A stretch of DNA of 64,000 nt from Proruminimicrobium sp964487915 (GCA_964487915.1 CAZASN010000004.1:1-64000), one strand, 5' to 3'; positions 16,416 to 26,037 are shown, counted from the first letter of the stretch. The notes: a model not told the origin generated them from the letters alone. Numbers and translations are program-made.

Positions 16416-17299
16416 ATAATGAAATGGCATATTTGCTTGGGATGGTATGTGGCAATGGAACTATCAGACGTGGCGATAATGAAACTAATGTTTCAATTGA
16501 AATCCCTCATAAAAAACAATTGACGGAAAGTGGACAAGATGTTTTAATTTATGTAAAAGCAAGTATTGCTGATATAAAAAATATAGTAGAGCCACTTATA
16601 GGAACTAATATAAATTTTGTTCAGTCAAAAGGCGTAACTACTTTATCATTTGTGAAAAAGAACGAAGATCTTTTAATTAGAGAAATATTAAGATTAGTTG
16701 GCAATGCAGTCTCGCATGAAAATATAAGAATTCATAATGATATATTTAATTATTCTTCTGATATGAAAAAACAATTTTTTAGAGGATTTGCTGATGTTAC
16801 TGGATATATAACAAGAAGCGGAGCATATATAATTCCATATATGCATAGAGTTTATTTAGAAGTTCCTCATAATTGGTTTTTGGTTGTTGATATATGTAAC
16901 CTTTTAAAGACAATAAATATTCCTGTACAAAATATTGATTGGGCTCATCCAAATATAAGAGACGGGAATCTTCGTAAATATAATGAAGGTTGTGTGAATT
17001 TTTGGAAGAAGGAGCACCAAATTAAAATATTTGCTAATGAATTTTTGCCTATAAGTTTTAGTGTTGCTCATAAAATTAACGCATTACATAATTTATCAGA
17101 TGAGTTAAAAGAAAATTTACAAAATGTTGGTAAAGATGTTGAAAAAACAACACATAAATTTTATTGGGATACTAGAGAAAGTAAAAAAATAAAGCAACAT
17201 CATCCTGCCGAAACTGATATTTTTATACCTGAAATTATCAGAGGCAAACATTATAATTCTTGGAAAGATATAGCCAAAGATTTGGGATATGTAAAATGA
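16412..17299 (+). CDS. LAGLIDADG-like protein with degenerate catalytic positions
   Basis: A 295-residue protein with two LAGLIDADG-type helices: YLLGMVCGNGTI (residues 7-18) and FFRGFADVTGYI (residues 122-133), about 115 residues apart as in double-motif homing endonucleases. The acidic residue that binds the catalytic metal is replaced by Asn15 in the first and Thr130 in the second. Cleavage activity is therefore doubtful, and a DNA-binding role like that of catalytically dead relatives is more likely. It is not inside an intron or intein. It overlaps both neighbours by 4 bp (ATGA), so all three proteins are probably made together. Confidence 0.65.
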   Translation: MNNEMAYLLGMVCGNGTIRRGDNETNVSIEIPHKKQLTESGQDVLIYVKASIADIKNIVEPLIGTNINFVQSKGVTTLSFVKKNEDLLIREILRLVGNAVSHENIRIHNDIFNYSSDMKKQFFRGFADVTGYITRSGAYIIPYMHRVYLEVPHNWFLVVDICNLLKTINIPVQNIDWAHPNIRDGNLRKYNEGCVNFWKKEHQIKIFANEFLPISFSVAHKINALHNLSDELKENLQNVGKDVEKTTHKFYWDTRESKKIKQHHPAETDIFIPEIIRGKHYNSWKDIAKDLGYVK

Positions 17300-17784
17300 T
17301 AAATAAAATAAATGAAAAAGAGTTATATACCCCTATAAAAAGATGGTTACAAAAATACTTGGAAGATAACTATAAGAACAGTGAGGTTGTTGTTATAAAT
17401 GCTCATAGTCAGAGATTAGATAAAGTTTTATTACAAAATAATATTAAGTGTGATGTTGCTATAGGAATTGATATACAAATTGATGTTTTGGGAATAGTGA
17501 AAAAAAATGATAGATATAAATTGTTTTTTGTTGAAGCAAAGGTAACAAGATTAACATTAAGAGATTTGGGACAATTATGGGCTTATGTAAAACTTATAAA
17601 TCCAGAAGAAGCATTTCTAATAACATCTGAAAATTTTGGAAGTTTGGATAAAATTCTTAAAGTATTTAAAAGAGAAGACATGTTAGATTTTGGCGATGGA
17701 AAGAGAATTAAAAAAATTCAAGTATTACTATGGGATTTAAAGAATAATTTACCTGATTTAGCTTCTAAAATTCCAAAGATTTGA
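17296..17784 (+). CDS. PD-(D/E)XK-like nuclease, candidate restriction enzyme
   Basis: A 162-residue protein with the order expected of a PD-(D/E)XK fold: Asp63 in IDVLGIV, then a strand ending FFVEAK with Glu80 and Lys82, then a helix with Gln93 (RDLGQLWAY). The spacing suits a metal-dependent DNA nuclease. It is short for a stand-alone type II enzyme, so a partner is likely to supply recognition. Start ATG 17296 overlaps the upstream stop by 4 bp; an upstream ATG at 17260 in frame lies inside the previous gene and lacks support. It is the last AT-rich gene; composition returns to host-like within 10 bp. Confidence 0.7.
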   Translation: MINKINEKELYTPIKRWLQKYLEDNYKNSEVVVINAHSQRLDKVLLQNNIKCDVAIGIDIQIDVLGIVKKNDRYKLFFVEAKVTRLTLRDLGQLWAYVKLINPEEAFLITSENFGSLDKILKVFKREDMLDFGDGKRIKKIQVLLWDLKNNLPDLASKIPKI

Positions 17785-17793
17785 TGAAACAAA

Positions 17794-18414
17794 ATGAACC
17801 CAGACTTAATATATCCCAGAGAGCCGTTTAAAGATATGGTGTATTTGAAATCAGTTGTGAAAAATCCAAACATTATTGTCGGGGATTTTACGATGTACCA
17901 CGACTGGGTTAATGATCCGGCGCAGTTTGAAAAAAATAACGTTTTGTATCACTATCCTATAAATAACGATAAACTTATAATCGGCAAATATTGTTCCATA
18001 GCATGTGGCGCTAAATTTATGTTTACGTCCGGCAATCATGCGATGAAATCTTTGTCAACGTATCCTTTTCCGCTTTTTATTAACGAATGGGAGCAGGATT
18101 GGAAAAATTTAACAAACGCATGGGATAATAAAGGCGATATTGTTATCGGCAACGATGTTTGGATAGGATATGACGCCGTTATTATGCAGGGAGTTCATAT
18201 AGGAGATGGTGCAATTATCGGAACAAGAGCGGTAGTTACAAAAGACGTTCTTCCGTATACAATTGTCGGCGGAATGCCTGCAAAGCCGATAAAAAAGCGT
18301 TTTGATGAAAAAACAATTGATAAACTTATGTCAATAAAGTGGTGGAACTGGCCGCCTGAAAAAGTAAAAGAAAACCTTCCAATTATAATGTCAGGCAATA
18401 TTGAAAAATTGTAA
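17794..18414 (+). CDS. Vat/XAT-type xenobiotic O-acetyltransferase
   Basis: A 206-residue hexapeptide-repeat acetyltransferase of the group that includes streptogramin A (Vat) and chloramphenicol (CatB) acetyltransferases, which use acetyl-CoA and work as trimers in the cytoplasm. The signature TSGNHAMKSLSTYPFPLF places His82 at the catalytic position known from VatD. Left-handed beta-helix repeats (IGKYCSIA; VWIGYDAVIMQGVHIGDGAIIGTRAVV) and the C-terminal GGMPAKPIKKRF follow. It starts only 9 bp after the AT-rich cluster but has host-like base use, so it was probably there before the insertion. No strong promoter is visible of its own. The natural substrate is unknown. Confidence 0.9.
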   Translation: MNPDLIYPREPFKDMVYLKSVVKNPNIIVGDFTMYHDWVNDPAQFEKNNVLYHYPINNDKLIIGKYCSIACGAKFMFTSGNHAMKSLSTYPFPLFINEWEQDWKNLTNAWDNKGDIVIGNDVWIGYDAVIMQGVHIGDGAIIGTRAVVTKDVLPYTIVGGMPAKPIKKRFDEKTIDKLMSIKWWNWPPEKVKENLPIIMSGNIEKL

Positions 18415-18506
18415 ATTTATTGATTTTTAATATATTTTTTACAAAAGATATTGATTGCTAATAGTTCAATTGTGAAAAATTTGCAAAATATTATTTTTTT
18501 TAGTAA

Positions 18507-18535
18507 ACTTTCGATGCATGTTTATGCAATATAAT
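18507..18535 (+). promoter_or_regulatory. Possible promoter of the giant autotransporter gene
   Basis: TATAAT at 18530-18535, with only a weak -35 (ACTTTC at 18507-18512, 17-bp spacer). The 156-bp gap is AT-rich and shows no clear terminator. Transcription would start near 18542, leaving a short leader with CGGGGG before the start codon. Confidence 0.4.
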
Positions 18536-18570
18536 CATATTAACAAAATCTATTTAATATTATCGGGGGA

Positions 18571-21500
18571 ATGATGAACTGTTTTTTAAAGAGTTCAGTA
18601 AGATTTTTTGTCGTCTTGTTTATGTCGGTGGCAATGTCTGCGTCAACAGTTTTTGCATTAATTACAGGAGAGCAAACTTCCGAGGATTATACTTTCTCAT
18701 CCAATAATACGTCCGACACAATTTCTTCATACGGAATGATGGTAGATGGTTATTGGAGCAGCGAATTTTATTTGGTTGTGTTGAATACAAATACAGCAAC
18801 ATCTTTAACCGTTCAAGGAACAGGTACGCAGCCGACAATGAGCTCTTGGAATAACAATATGGCTCTTAATCTTCCAACTTCAGGGTCACTGATATATCTC
18901 AATAATATCCGCGTTAATAATAATTCCAGTTTGCAAGCTGATTCTTTGATTGTTGATGGTTCCTCATATTTATTCAGCGATTCAGGTTCTTTAAATTTTG
19001 ATACAATAACAAACAACGGATATATAAATGCAAGTGCAACAAACATAACTGCAACATCAGGCATGCAAAGCAACGGAACTTTGGTTCTTTACGGCGGAAC
19101 AAATAACAATACAATAACGGGAACCGGCCAGTTGTATGTAATGTTTAATGATTTTACAAATAATGCCGATATAACTCAAGACTATATTTATATTTATGAT
19201 GATTTGGATGTAGTTAACGTTTCAGGCAGTTCAATAACGGCAAAAGGTTTAACAATACAACCCGGTTCAACTTTCACGACGGATATTGATGATATAGACA
19301 CATATACAGCTGACGGGTACATAAATAACAACGGACTTTTAAATATTACTGCAGACGGAACAAACTATAACCGTATTGGCGGTTCAGCTACAGGTAATTT
19401 AAACATTGGTTTTGGAAGCACTGTTTATAATGATGGTACGGCAACAATATCGCAAAGCACAATAACAGTTTCAGGCGTATTTGTAAATGATAACAGTACA
19501 GATGACGCAGTATCGGCATCAAAAGGTTTTTTTGTTAATGCTAATGCAACATTGGAAAGCAATGCCTCTGCATTGGCAGGAGACATTACAAATAACGGCG
19601 GATGGGTAGTTTTTACAGGCGGAACAAATGATAATGATGTTACCGGGACAGGCTGGTTAAGAGCAACTAACACAATGACAAATAACGGAGATATTACCCA
19701 AGGCAGAGTATATATAGACGGCGGAACAGTTACAAATAACGGTGTAATTACGGCAGATGATATATATATAGACTGGGATGCGATATTATTAACAACAAAT
19801 TTACTTGATACAACAGCCAGTGACGGCGGTATACATAATAACGGTCTTTTACAAGTTAATGTAAGTAGCATGGCAACCGTAAATAATGGAAATATTATAG
19901 ACGGATCAGGTAATTTCCAGCTATTGGGCAATACAATTTTTACACAACAAACAGGCAGAACAATAACTCAAAATGCAATATTGGTTTCTTCCAATGCTTC
20001 AATGACTGCGAATCCCGAAGATTTGATTTTAACCGATAAGATATATAACGACGGAAGTTTAACACTTACAGGTTTCGCCAAAATCAATGACAATGAAATA
20101 ACCGGAACAGGCGATTTGTTTATAGACGGTTTGATACAAAATAGAAAAAATATAAATCAAGCAAATTTAACGATGTACGATTCTACGAGTTTATGGAATA
20201 TTGAAGGTGCAACGATAACGCTTACGGATAATCTCTTAATTGGTTCATCTGCCGATTTGGGAAATAACGGGATATTAAATATAGTCAACGGTGTTAATAA
20301 CGGATCAATAACATATGGTACAACATCGGAAGGGATTATCAATATAACCGGAGATTTTATCAATAACGGGAATATGGCGCAGGAAGAATTATATATATCC
20401 AGCGGCGCTTCGGTAATAACAAATGCGTATAACTCAAATATGCATAAATTCATATCAAACGACGGCGACTTTATATTTACGGGCGGACTAAGTGACGATA
20501 AGATAATAGGTACAGGAACACTGACATACAACGGTGCAGAAGGCGATTTAACAAATACTGCCGATATAGATCAGTTTGCTGTTAATATAACAACCGGTAC
20601 TTTTTACAATAGTACGGGTGCTGAAATAAATGCAACAAACGTAAATATAGATGAAGCCGGTATATTAAATGCCGATATTGATGATATCGATACTTATTCG
20701 GCAGAGGGAAGAATTCTAAATAACGGTTTAATACTGTTAAATATAACAGATACAGGATATAATTATAACTCAATAATTGGAACAGGTACTATCAGAATAG
20801 ATGGTTTATATACTTTGTTTAATAATTCATCTATAGTGCAAGGTTCAATTGTAAATAATTGGGATTTTGTAAATAATGAGACAGGTTCTGTTGATGTTGT
20901 TTCATTTGACAGCAACAGATACGGTCAGAATGACGGATTGATTGATGCTGAAAATTTTAATAATGACGGTGAATTTTTAAATACTGCTGCAGGTATTTTG
21001 AATGCCGGTACTTTTATTAATACTAACCTTTTCGCAAATAACGGTACTGCAAATGCAGAATATTTAGTAAATAACGGAATGTTTTTTAATGATAATGCTT
21101 TAAATATTGAAGGTGGTGTAAATTTCAGCACAATTACCAGACAAAGCGGAGTAGGGTTCGGAACAATGACTGTAACAAACGGCGTTTTTGATAATTCAGG
21201 CGGAACTATTATTCAGTATACTGCAATTATAGAAAACGGCGGGCATTTAATTACGGATGCCGATGATTTGATACTTGACACAGGCATTTCAAATAATTCA
21301 ATACTTGAATTTACTGGTGGAACGATTGTAAATCCCGTAACAGGAACAGGAACGCTTTTGATAACCGGTGTTGTAGGCAGTTCCAACACTATTAATCAAA
21401 ATCATTTAGGCGTTTACGGAAGTTTTGTAAATTCATCGCATACTTATGTCAGCAGTGCTTTTATTGATAACGGCGGATATGTCAGAAATTATGCAGGTTC

Positions 21501-24500
21501 AAATCTTTTCATAGATTCTTTAGTAAATAACGGAACTATTAATAATTTAGCATTAAGAGGAAGTGGGTTTGAAGTAGGAAATGTTTTAAACAGCGGAGCG
21601 ATAGGCGGTTCCGGAGATATTCAAATATACGGAACATTTATAAACGAATCAAGCGGAACATTACAGCAGGCTAACATAAATATAGTATCCGAAACAGCAG
21701 GTTTGATAAGCAATGCTTCAAGCTTAACAGGTAATATAAATAATGCGGGAAATCTTGTTTTAACAAGCGGAACAAATTCAAATGTAATATCAGGTTTTGA
21801 AGGAAATTACGGGGACTTGACAATAAACGGAAATGTAACAAGTGTTGCCCAAATAACTCAGGAAAATTTAACGGTATCAAACGGTTCTCTTTTTGATAAT
21901 TTGTATGCAACTTTTAACGATACGATTTTCAATAACGGGGCTATAACAAATAGAGGATTTCTGTCAGCTTACAGACTGATAAATAATTCAGGAGCTGTTG
22001 TGACAAATAACTCAGATTTTGGCTTGTACGAAGGAATAAATAACGGAACAATAACGGGAACTGGTGTTTTATCTGTTCATGGCGACTTCACAAATTTGGG
22101 GTCTATCAGCCAGAACGAAGTTTACGTAACCGCCGGTTTATTTCAAAATGGCGCCCAATTAACGGCAAGTAATTTAGATATATCATCAGCTGTTGAATTC
22201 AGGACTAATATGAGTGATTTAAGTGCAACTGTAGATAACGATGGTATGATTGTAACAAACGGCGGAACGAATACAAATACAATAACCGGTGAAGGGTCAT
22301 TGCTTGTTTTTGGCGGAGCAATGATTAATAACGGAACAATAACTCAAAATGATTTGGGAATAAATTCAGATTCTACTCTCAGAACATCAGCTCAATCGCT
22401 AACAATAGCTAACGGTATAGAAAATAACGGAACTTTATTTATTGACCATACAATAAGCGCAGACACTAATGCTAATGATATAAGAGGAACCGGAATTCTT
22501 CGTATAGTAAATGGAACAGATTTAACCAATACAGGCGAAATAAGACAGGAAGGTATAGCGATAACAAACGGGTCAACCCTCCGTACGAATGCAAATTTAC
22601 TGTACATTGCAAACAGAATTTTAAATAACGGTACGTTAAATTTCAATGTAACGGGAGACAATTCAAATAACATAACAGGTTCCGGAACTTTAAGTATAAC
22701 TGACGGGGCTCAAGTCGTAAATACGGGGACAATCGGACAGAACTTGATATACATAGATGAAAATTCAAGACTCATTACAAATGCCAGTTTGCTTAATGGC
22801 ACAGCAGAAATACAAAACGGCTGGGATTTGGTATTTACCGGAGGATTAAACACGACTACAATAACGGATCCATATGACGGCATTTTGTATATTGAAGGAG
22901 ATGTCGAAAATGCTGACGGAGTAAGTATTACACAGACAGGGCTTGATATAAATGACGGGAATAAATTTATAGTTAATGCTGCAGATCTTGATATTACTGA
23001 AGGTATAGAAAACAATGGCATTCTTGAGTTTAAGGATGTAAATGATTCAACTTTGGATGAAGATGTTTACGGTTCGGGAGCTCTTGTCAAAACAGGAGCA
23101 GGTATTGTAGAACTTACCGGTGAAAATACTTACTCAGGCCAAACAATAATAACCGAAGGTGCATTGCAGATTTCTGATGAATCCAATATCGGAGACAATG
23201 TAATAGGATTTGACGGCGGAAAACTTATAGCTTCTGCAAACAGCTTTGCTATAAACAATCAGTTGACAGCAACGCAAGGAAATAATGTAAATATAGATGT
23301 TATAGACGGTCATCTTTCTCTTGACGGAGTAATCAACCAACAGTCAACAACTCCTGCAAATTTAGTAAAAGACGGTAACGGAATATTGGAACTTGAAATG
23401 TATGACAATTACTATCAAGGAGATACATACGTTAACAACGGGACTTTAATCGGAACGACGCGAAATATTAAAGGCAAACTTTACGGAACCGGCTCAAGCA
23501 ATCTTGATACATACGAATTTACAGATGGAATTCATTACAGTGACAGCGTTGTTGTCAGCGCTTTGTATCCGAAAGCTCCAAGCTCTTACGGATATGACGT
23601 TGTATTAAATGAAGTAGACAGCACAAAATATCTCGGAACATTTAATAAAACGGGTTCGGCATCAATGGAAGTTGTAAACTATTTCAGAGCACATTTGGCA
23701 AATATTAATGACGGGGCTTTGTATGTCAATAATATTGACAGCGGGAACGATTTTATAGTTGACAGCACAATGACCTTTACAAACAGTTTGTTGGGCGGAA
23801 ACTCAAATATAACTGTAACTACATTGGTAATGGGGGAAGATTCAACGCTTGCTCCTGGCAATTCAATAGGAACTACAAATATAACAGGCGATTTAGTTTT
23901 TGCAAGCAGTTCAACTTATGAAGTTGAATTTGAACAGGCAAGTATGCAAAGCGGCGGTATAAGCAATGATACAACAAACGTTTCAGGAACAACAACGATT
24001 GATAGTAATAATACATCACTTGACCTAATCAATTTGGACGGAAAATTTTATGTACATGAAACATTTGATATTATAACGTCATCAGGAGCATTAACGGGCG
24101 AATTTGCAAATTCTTCAATAACCGGATTTGACGTTGACAGTCCTGATTTGAGACTCGGTTCAAGAATAGAATACAGTACGGCAACAGTTGGAAATACATT
24201 ACAACTTCAGGTCAGAAGAATCGCTTCAGATTATGAAAATTCCACAGAGCTTTTAGATATGTCGCATAACGAAAAAGAAGTCGCAAGATCAATAGACGCG
24301 ATTTCAACAGGCAACGGCGGAGATATAACAAATGCATTGGATGCTCTGGAACAGTATTATTATTACACAAGCACATACGATTTGGACGCTCTTAAAGCCG
24401 GATTCAACGACATCGCCGGCGTAATATATTCAAATGCGGCTCTGCTTCCTTACTTTAATTCAAAAATAGAGCATGTTTACGACAAAATACAGCCGAGAGA

Positions 24501-25920
24501 AAATGCAATCAGTTCATGCGGAAGATTCCATGATAAAATATGGGGAGAATATTACTATAATAATTACAAAGTAGACAGAGATGACAATTCCCCTGAATAT
24601 CAGACGTACACTAACGGATTTTTAGTAGGATTTGACATGATATCTTCAAACAAATGGTTCTTGGGAATAACGTCCGGATACGGAGAATCTACATTAAATC
24701 AGGAACATGATAAAACAAACATGAAAGACGTAAATATCGGATTGTACGGAGGATATGAAACTGATAAATGGCAATTCAAGAGCATGCTGTTTGCCGGATG
24801 GGAAAGATACAATACTGAAAGAGAAATCACGTTTATGGACAGAACGGCAAAGAGCGATTATCAGGGATATAGCACGTCACTTGACGTAGAAGGCGCATAT
24901 AAAATACTTTTAACAAAAAATGCGGATGCAAAACATAAATTAACGTTAAAGCCTTTTGCGGGAATGTTTATGTCTTACATAAAGCAGAACGGTTTTGAAG
25001 AAAGCGGAGCGGATTCTCTTAATTTGAAAGTTGAAGACAATAATATAGTAATGGCGCAGGCGAGATTGGGAGTAGGAATCAACGGCAAACTTAACAGGTT
25101 CGGCTGGTATGCAAACGTCGGAGCAAGACAGCTTTTAACTAAGGACTACAATGAATTGTATGTGTCATTGCTTGACTATCAGGATGATACAAAGATGAAA
25201 ATTAAGAGCGCAACGCTTTTCCCGTTCTCAATAACCGGCGGATTGGGAGCCGATTATATATTGTCTGAAGACTGGACGATATTTGCAAACGGTCAGACTA
25301 ATTTTGCAAACAGATCAAAAGAGATATATGCAAATGTAGGTTTGACATATAAATTCGGATGCCCCAAAAAAGAAAAACAGGATGTTGTTACCGTTGTTGA
25401 CGACGAATTGCAGTCAAAGTTTGAAAATGAAAAGAAAGTTTCAGAAGGTCTCAGAAAAGAATTGAAACAATTGCAAAAAGAATACGACAGTATGAAATCA
25501 AAAATAGTAAGCGCGGAAGAAGCAAAGAAAATAAAAGAAAGAAAAATAACGCAGGTTGAATTAACAAGCAAACTGCAGTTTAAGTTTAATTCAACGGAGC
25601 TGACGGAAAAAGGCAAAGCAAGCCTGCAGGAAGTTATAAAAGAATTGCAAAGATATCCCGACGCAGAATTGTTAATAGAAGGTCATTGTGATAATCTCGG
25701 AGCGCCTGCCTACAACCAGAAACTTTCTGAAGGAAGAGCGAATGCCGTTGCGGAATCTTTGGAGAAAGATTACGGAATTAAAAATAAAATTTCGGTAATC
25801 GGCAAAGGATCAACGGAAAATTTAGTTCCTAATGATTCTCCGGCAAACAGAGAGATAAACCGCAGAGTTGAAATAACAATAGTGCAGGAAGAGGAAGTTG
25901 TAACGGAAATAATCAAATAA
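18571..25920 (+). CDS. Giant autotransporter adhesin with C-terminal OmpA domain
   Basis: A 2449-residue surface protein. A signal peptide (residues 1-29, cleavage after VFA) is followed by about 1500 residues of Asn/Thr/Gly-rich repeats built on variants of NNGTITGTGxLxIxGxxxNxGxITQ, as in beta-helix passengers. Two autotransporter-associated strand repeats occur near residues 1506 and 1596, and the APGNSIGTTNITGDL linker precedes an autotransporter beta-barrel (about 1991-2260, ending LTYKF). Unusually the protein continues with a charged coiled coil (about 2277-2330) and an OmpA-type peptidoglycan-binding domain (about 2332-2441, with EGHCDNLG and NRRVEI). The barrel would export the passenger while the tail ties it to the cell wall. 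Its mature start (ALITG) matches the next gene. Confidence 0.9.
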   Translation: MMNCFLKSSVRFFVVLFMSVAMSASTVFALITGEQTSEDYTFSSNNTSDTISSYGMMVDGYWSSEFYLVVLNTNTATSLTVQGTGTQPTMSSWNNNMALNLPTSGSLIYLNNIRVNNNSSLQADSLIVDGSSYLFSDSGSLNFDTITNNGYINASATNITATSGMQSNGTLVLYGGTNNNTITGTGQLYVMFNDFTNNADITQDYIYIYDDLDVVNVSGSSITAKGLTIQPGSTFTTDIDDIDTYTADGYINNNGLLNITADGTNYNRIGGSATGNLNIGFGSTVYNDGTATISQSTITVSGVFVNDNSTDDAVSASKGFFVNANATLESNASALAGDITNNGGWVVFTGGTNDNDVTGTGWLRATNTMTNNGDITQGRVYIDGGTVTNNGVITADDIYIDWDAILLTTNLLDTTASDGGIHNNGLLQVNVSSMATVNNGNIIDGSGNFQLLGNTIFTQQTGRTITQNAILVSSNASMTANPEDLILTDKIYNDGSLTLTGFAKINDNEITGTGDLFIDGLIQNRKNINQANLTMYDSTSLWNIEGATITLTDNLLIGSSADLGNNGILNIVNGVNNGSITYGTTSEGIINITGDFINNGNMAQEELYISSGASVITNAYNSNMHKFISNDGDFIFTGGLSDDKIIGTGTLTYNGAEGDLTNTADIDQFAVNITTGTFYNSTGAEINATNVNIDEAGILNADIDDIDTYSAEGRILNNGLILLNITDTGYNYNSIIGTGTIRIDGLYTLFNNSSIVQGSIVNNWDFVNNETGSVDVVSFDSNRYGQNDGLIDAENFNNDGEFLNTAAGILNAGTFINTNLFANNGTANAEYLVNNGMFFNDNALNIEGGVNFSTITRQSGVGFGTMTVTNGVFDNSGGTIIQYTAIIENGGHLITDADDLILDTGISNNSILEFTGGTIVNPVTGTGTLLITGVVGSSNTINQNHLGVYGSFVNSSHTYVSSAFIDNGGYVRNYAGSNLFIDSLVNNGTINNLALRGSGFEVGNVLNSGAIGGSGDIQIYGTFINESSGTLQQANINIVSETAGLISNASSLTGNINNAGNLVLTSGTNSNVISGFEGNYGDLTINGNVTSVAQITQENLTVSNGSLFDNLYATFNDTIFNNGAITNRGFLSAYRLINNSGAVVTNNSDFGLYEGINNGTITGTGVLSVHGDFTNLGSISQNEVYVTAGLFQNGAQLTASNLDISSAVEFRTNMSDLSATVDNDGMIVTNGGTNTNTITGEGSLLVFGGAMINNGTITQNDLGINSDSTLRTSAQSLTIANGIENNGTLFIDHTISADTNANDIRGTGILRIVNGTDLTNTGEIRQEGIAITNGSTLRTNANLLYIANRILNNGTLNFNVTGDNSNNITGSGTLSITDGAQVVNTGTIGQNLIYIDENSRLITNASLLNGTAEIQNGWDLVFTGGLNTTTITDPYDGILYIEGDVENADGVSITQTGLDINDGNKFIVNAADLDITEGIENNGILEFKDVNDSTLDEDVYGSGALVKTGAGIVELTGENTYSGQTIITEGALQISDESNIGDNVIGFDGGKLIASANSFAINNQLTATQGNNVNIDVIDGHLSLDGVINQQSTTPANLVKDGNGILELEMYDNYYQGDTYVNNGTLIGTTRNIKGKLYGTGSSNLDTYEFTDGIHYSDSVVVSALYPKAPSSYGYDVVLNEVDSTKYLGTFNKTGSASMEVVNYFRAHLANINDGALYVNNIDSGNDFIVDSTMTFTNSLLGGNSNITVTTLVMGEDSTLAPGNSIGTTNITGDLVFASSSTYEVEFEQASMQSGGISNDTTNVSGTTTIDSNNTSLDLINLDGKFYVHETFDIITSSGALTGEFANSSITGFDVDSPDLRLGSRIEYSTATVGNTLQLQVRRIASDYENSTELLDMSHNEKEVARSIDAISTGNGGDITNALDALEQYYYYTSTYDLDALKAGFNDIAGVIYSNAALLPYFNSKIEHVYDKIQPRENAISSCGRFHDKIWGEYYYNNYKVDRDDNSPEYQTYTNGFLVGFDMISSNKWFLGITSGYGESTLNQEHDKTNMKDVNIGLYGGYETDKWQFKSMLFAGWERYNTEREITFMDRTAKSDYQGYSTSLDVEGAYKILLTKNADAKHKLTLKPFAGMFMSYIKQNGFEESGADSLNLKVEDNNIVMAQARLGVGINGKLNRFGWYANVGARQLLTKDYNELYVSLLDYQDDTKMKIKSATLFPFSITGGLGADYILSEDWTIFANGQTNFANRSKEIYANVGLTYKFGCPKKEKQDVVTVVDDELQSKFENEKKVSEGLRKELKQLQKEYDSMKSKIVSAEEAKKIKERKITQVELTSKLQFKFNSTELTEKGKASLQEVIKELQRYPDAELLIEGHCDNLGAPAYNQKLSEGRANAVAESLEKDYGIKNKISVIGKGSTENLVPNDSPANREINRRVEITIVQEEEVVTEIIK

Positions 25921-25942
25921 TAGATTAATGTTAAAAATAAAA

Positions 25943-25980
25943 AAACTCTTTGAATAATTTAAAGTTCAAAGAGTTTTTTT
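25943..25980 (+). terminator. Intrinsic terminator after the giant autotransporter
   Basis: Perfect 12-bp stem (25943-25954 with 25965-25976), 10-nt loop and a run of seven Ts (25974-25980). It separates the two autotransporter genes into different transcription units. Confidence 0.9.
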
Positions 25981-25995
25981 ATTTATTGTAAAAAA

Positions 25996-26004
25996 TGATA
26001 TAAT
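25996..26004 (+). promoter_or_regulatory. Extended -10 promoter for the second autotransporter
   Basis: TGATATAAT at 25996-26004 is a perfect extended -10 element (TGnTATAAT). No good -35 lies 16-18 bp upstream, where the preceding terminator's T-run sits. Predicted start is near 26011, with AGGAG at 26022-26026 before the gene. Confidence 0.55.
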
Positions 26005-26037
26005 CTTTTAATTATATTTTCAGGAGATTTTATTAAG

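Noticed and set aside
18813..23021. Several minus-strand frames of 60-170 codons across the giant autotransporter
   Set aside because: They mirror the Asn/Thr-rich repeats of the real gene and show repetitive Val/Pro/Phe-rich sequence with no start signals.
18700..23100. CRISPR array, considered because of recurring short motifs
   Set aside because: The repeats vary in sequence and spacing, encode a continuous protein and have no cas genes nearby.
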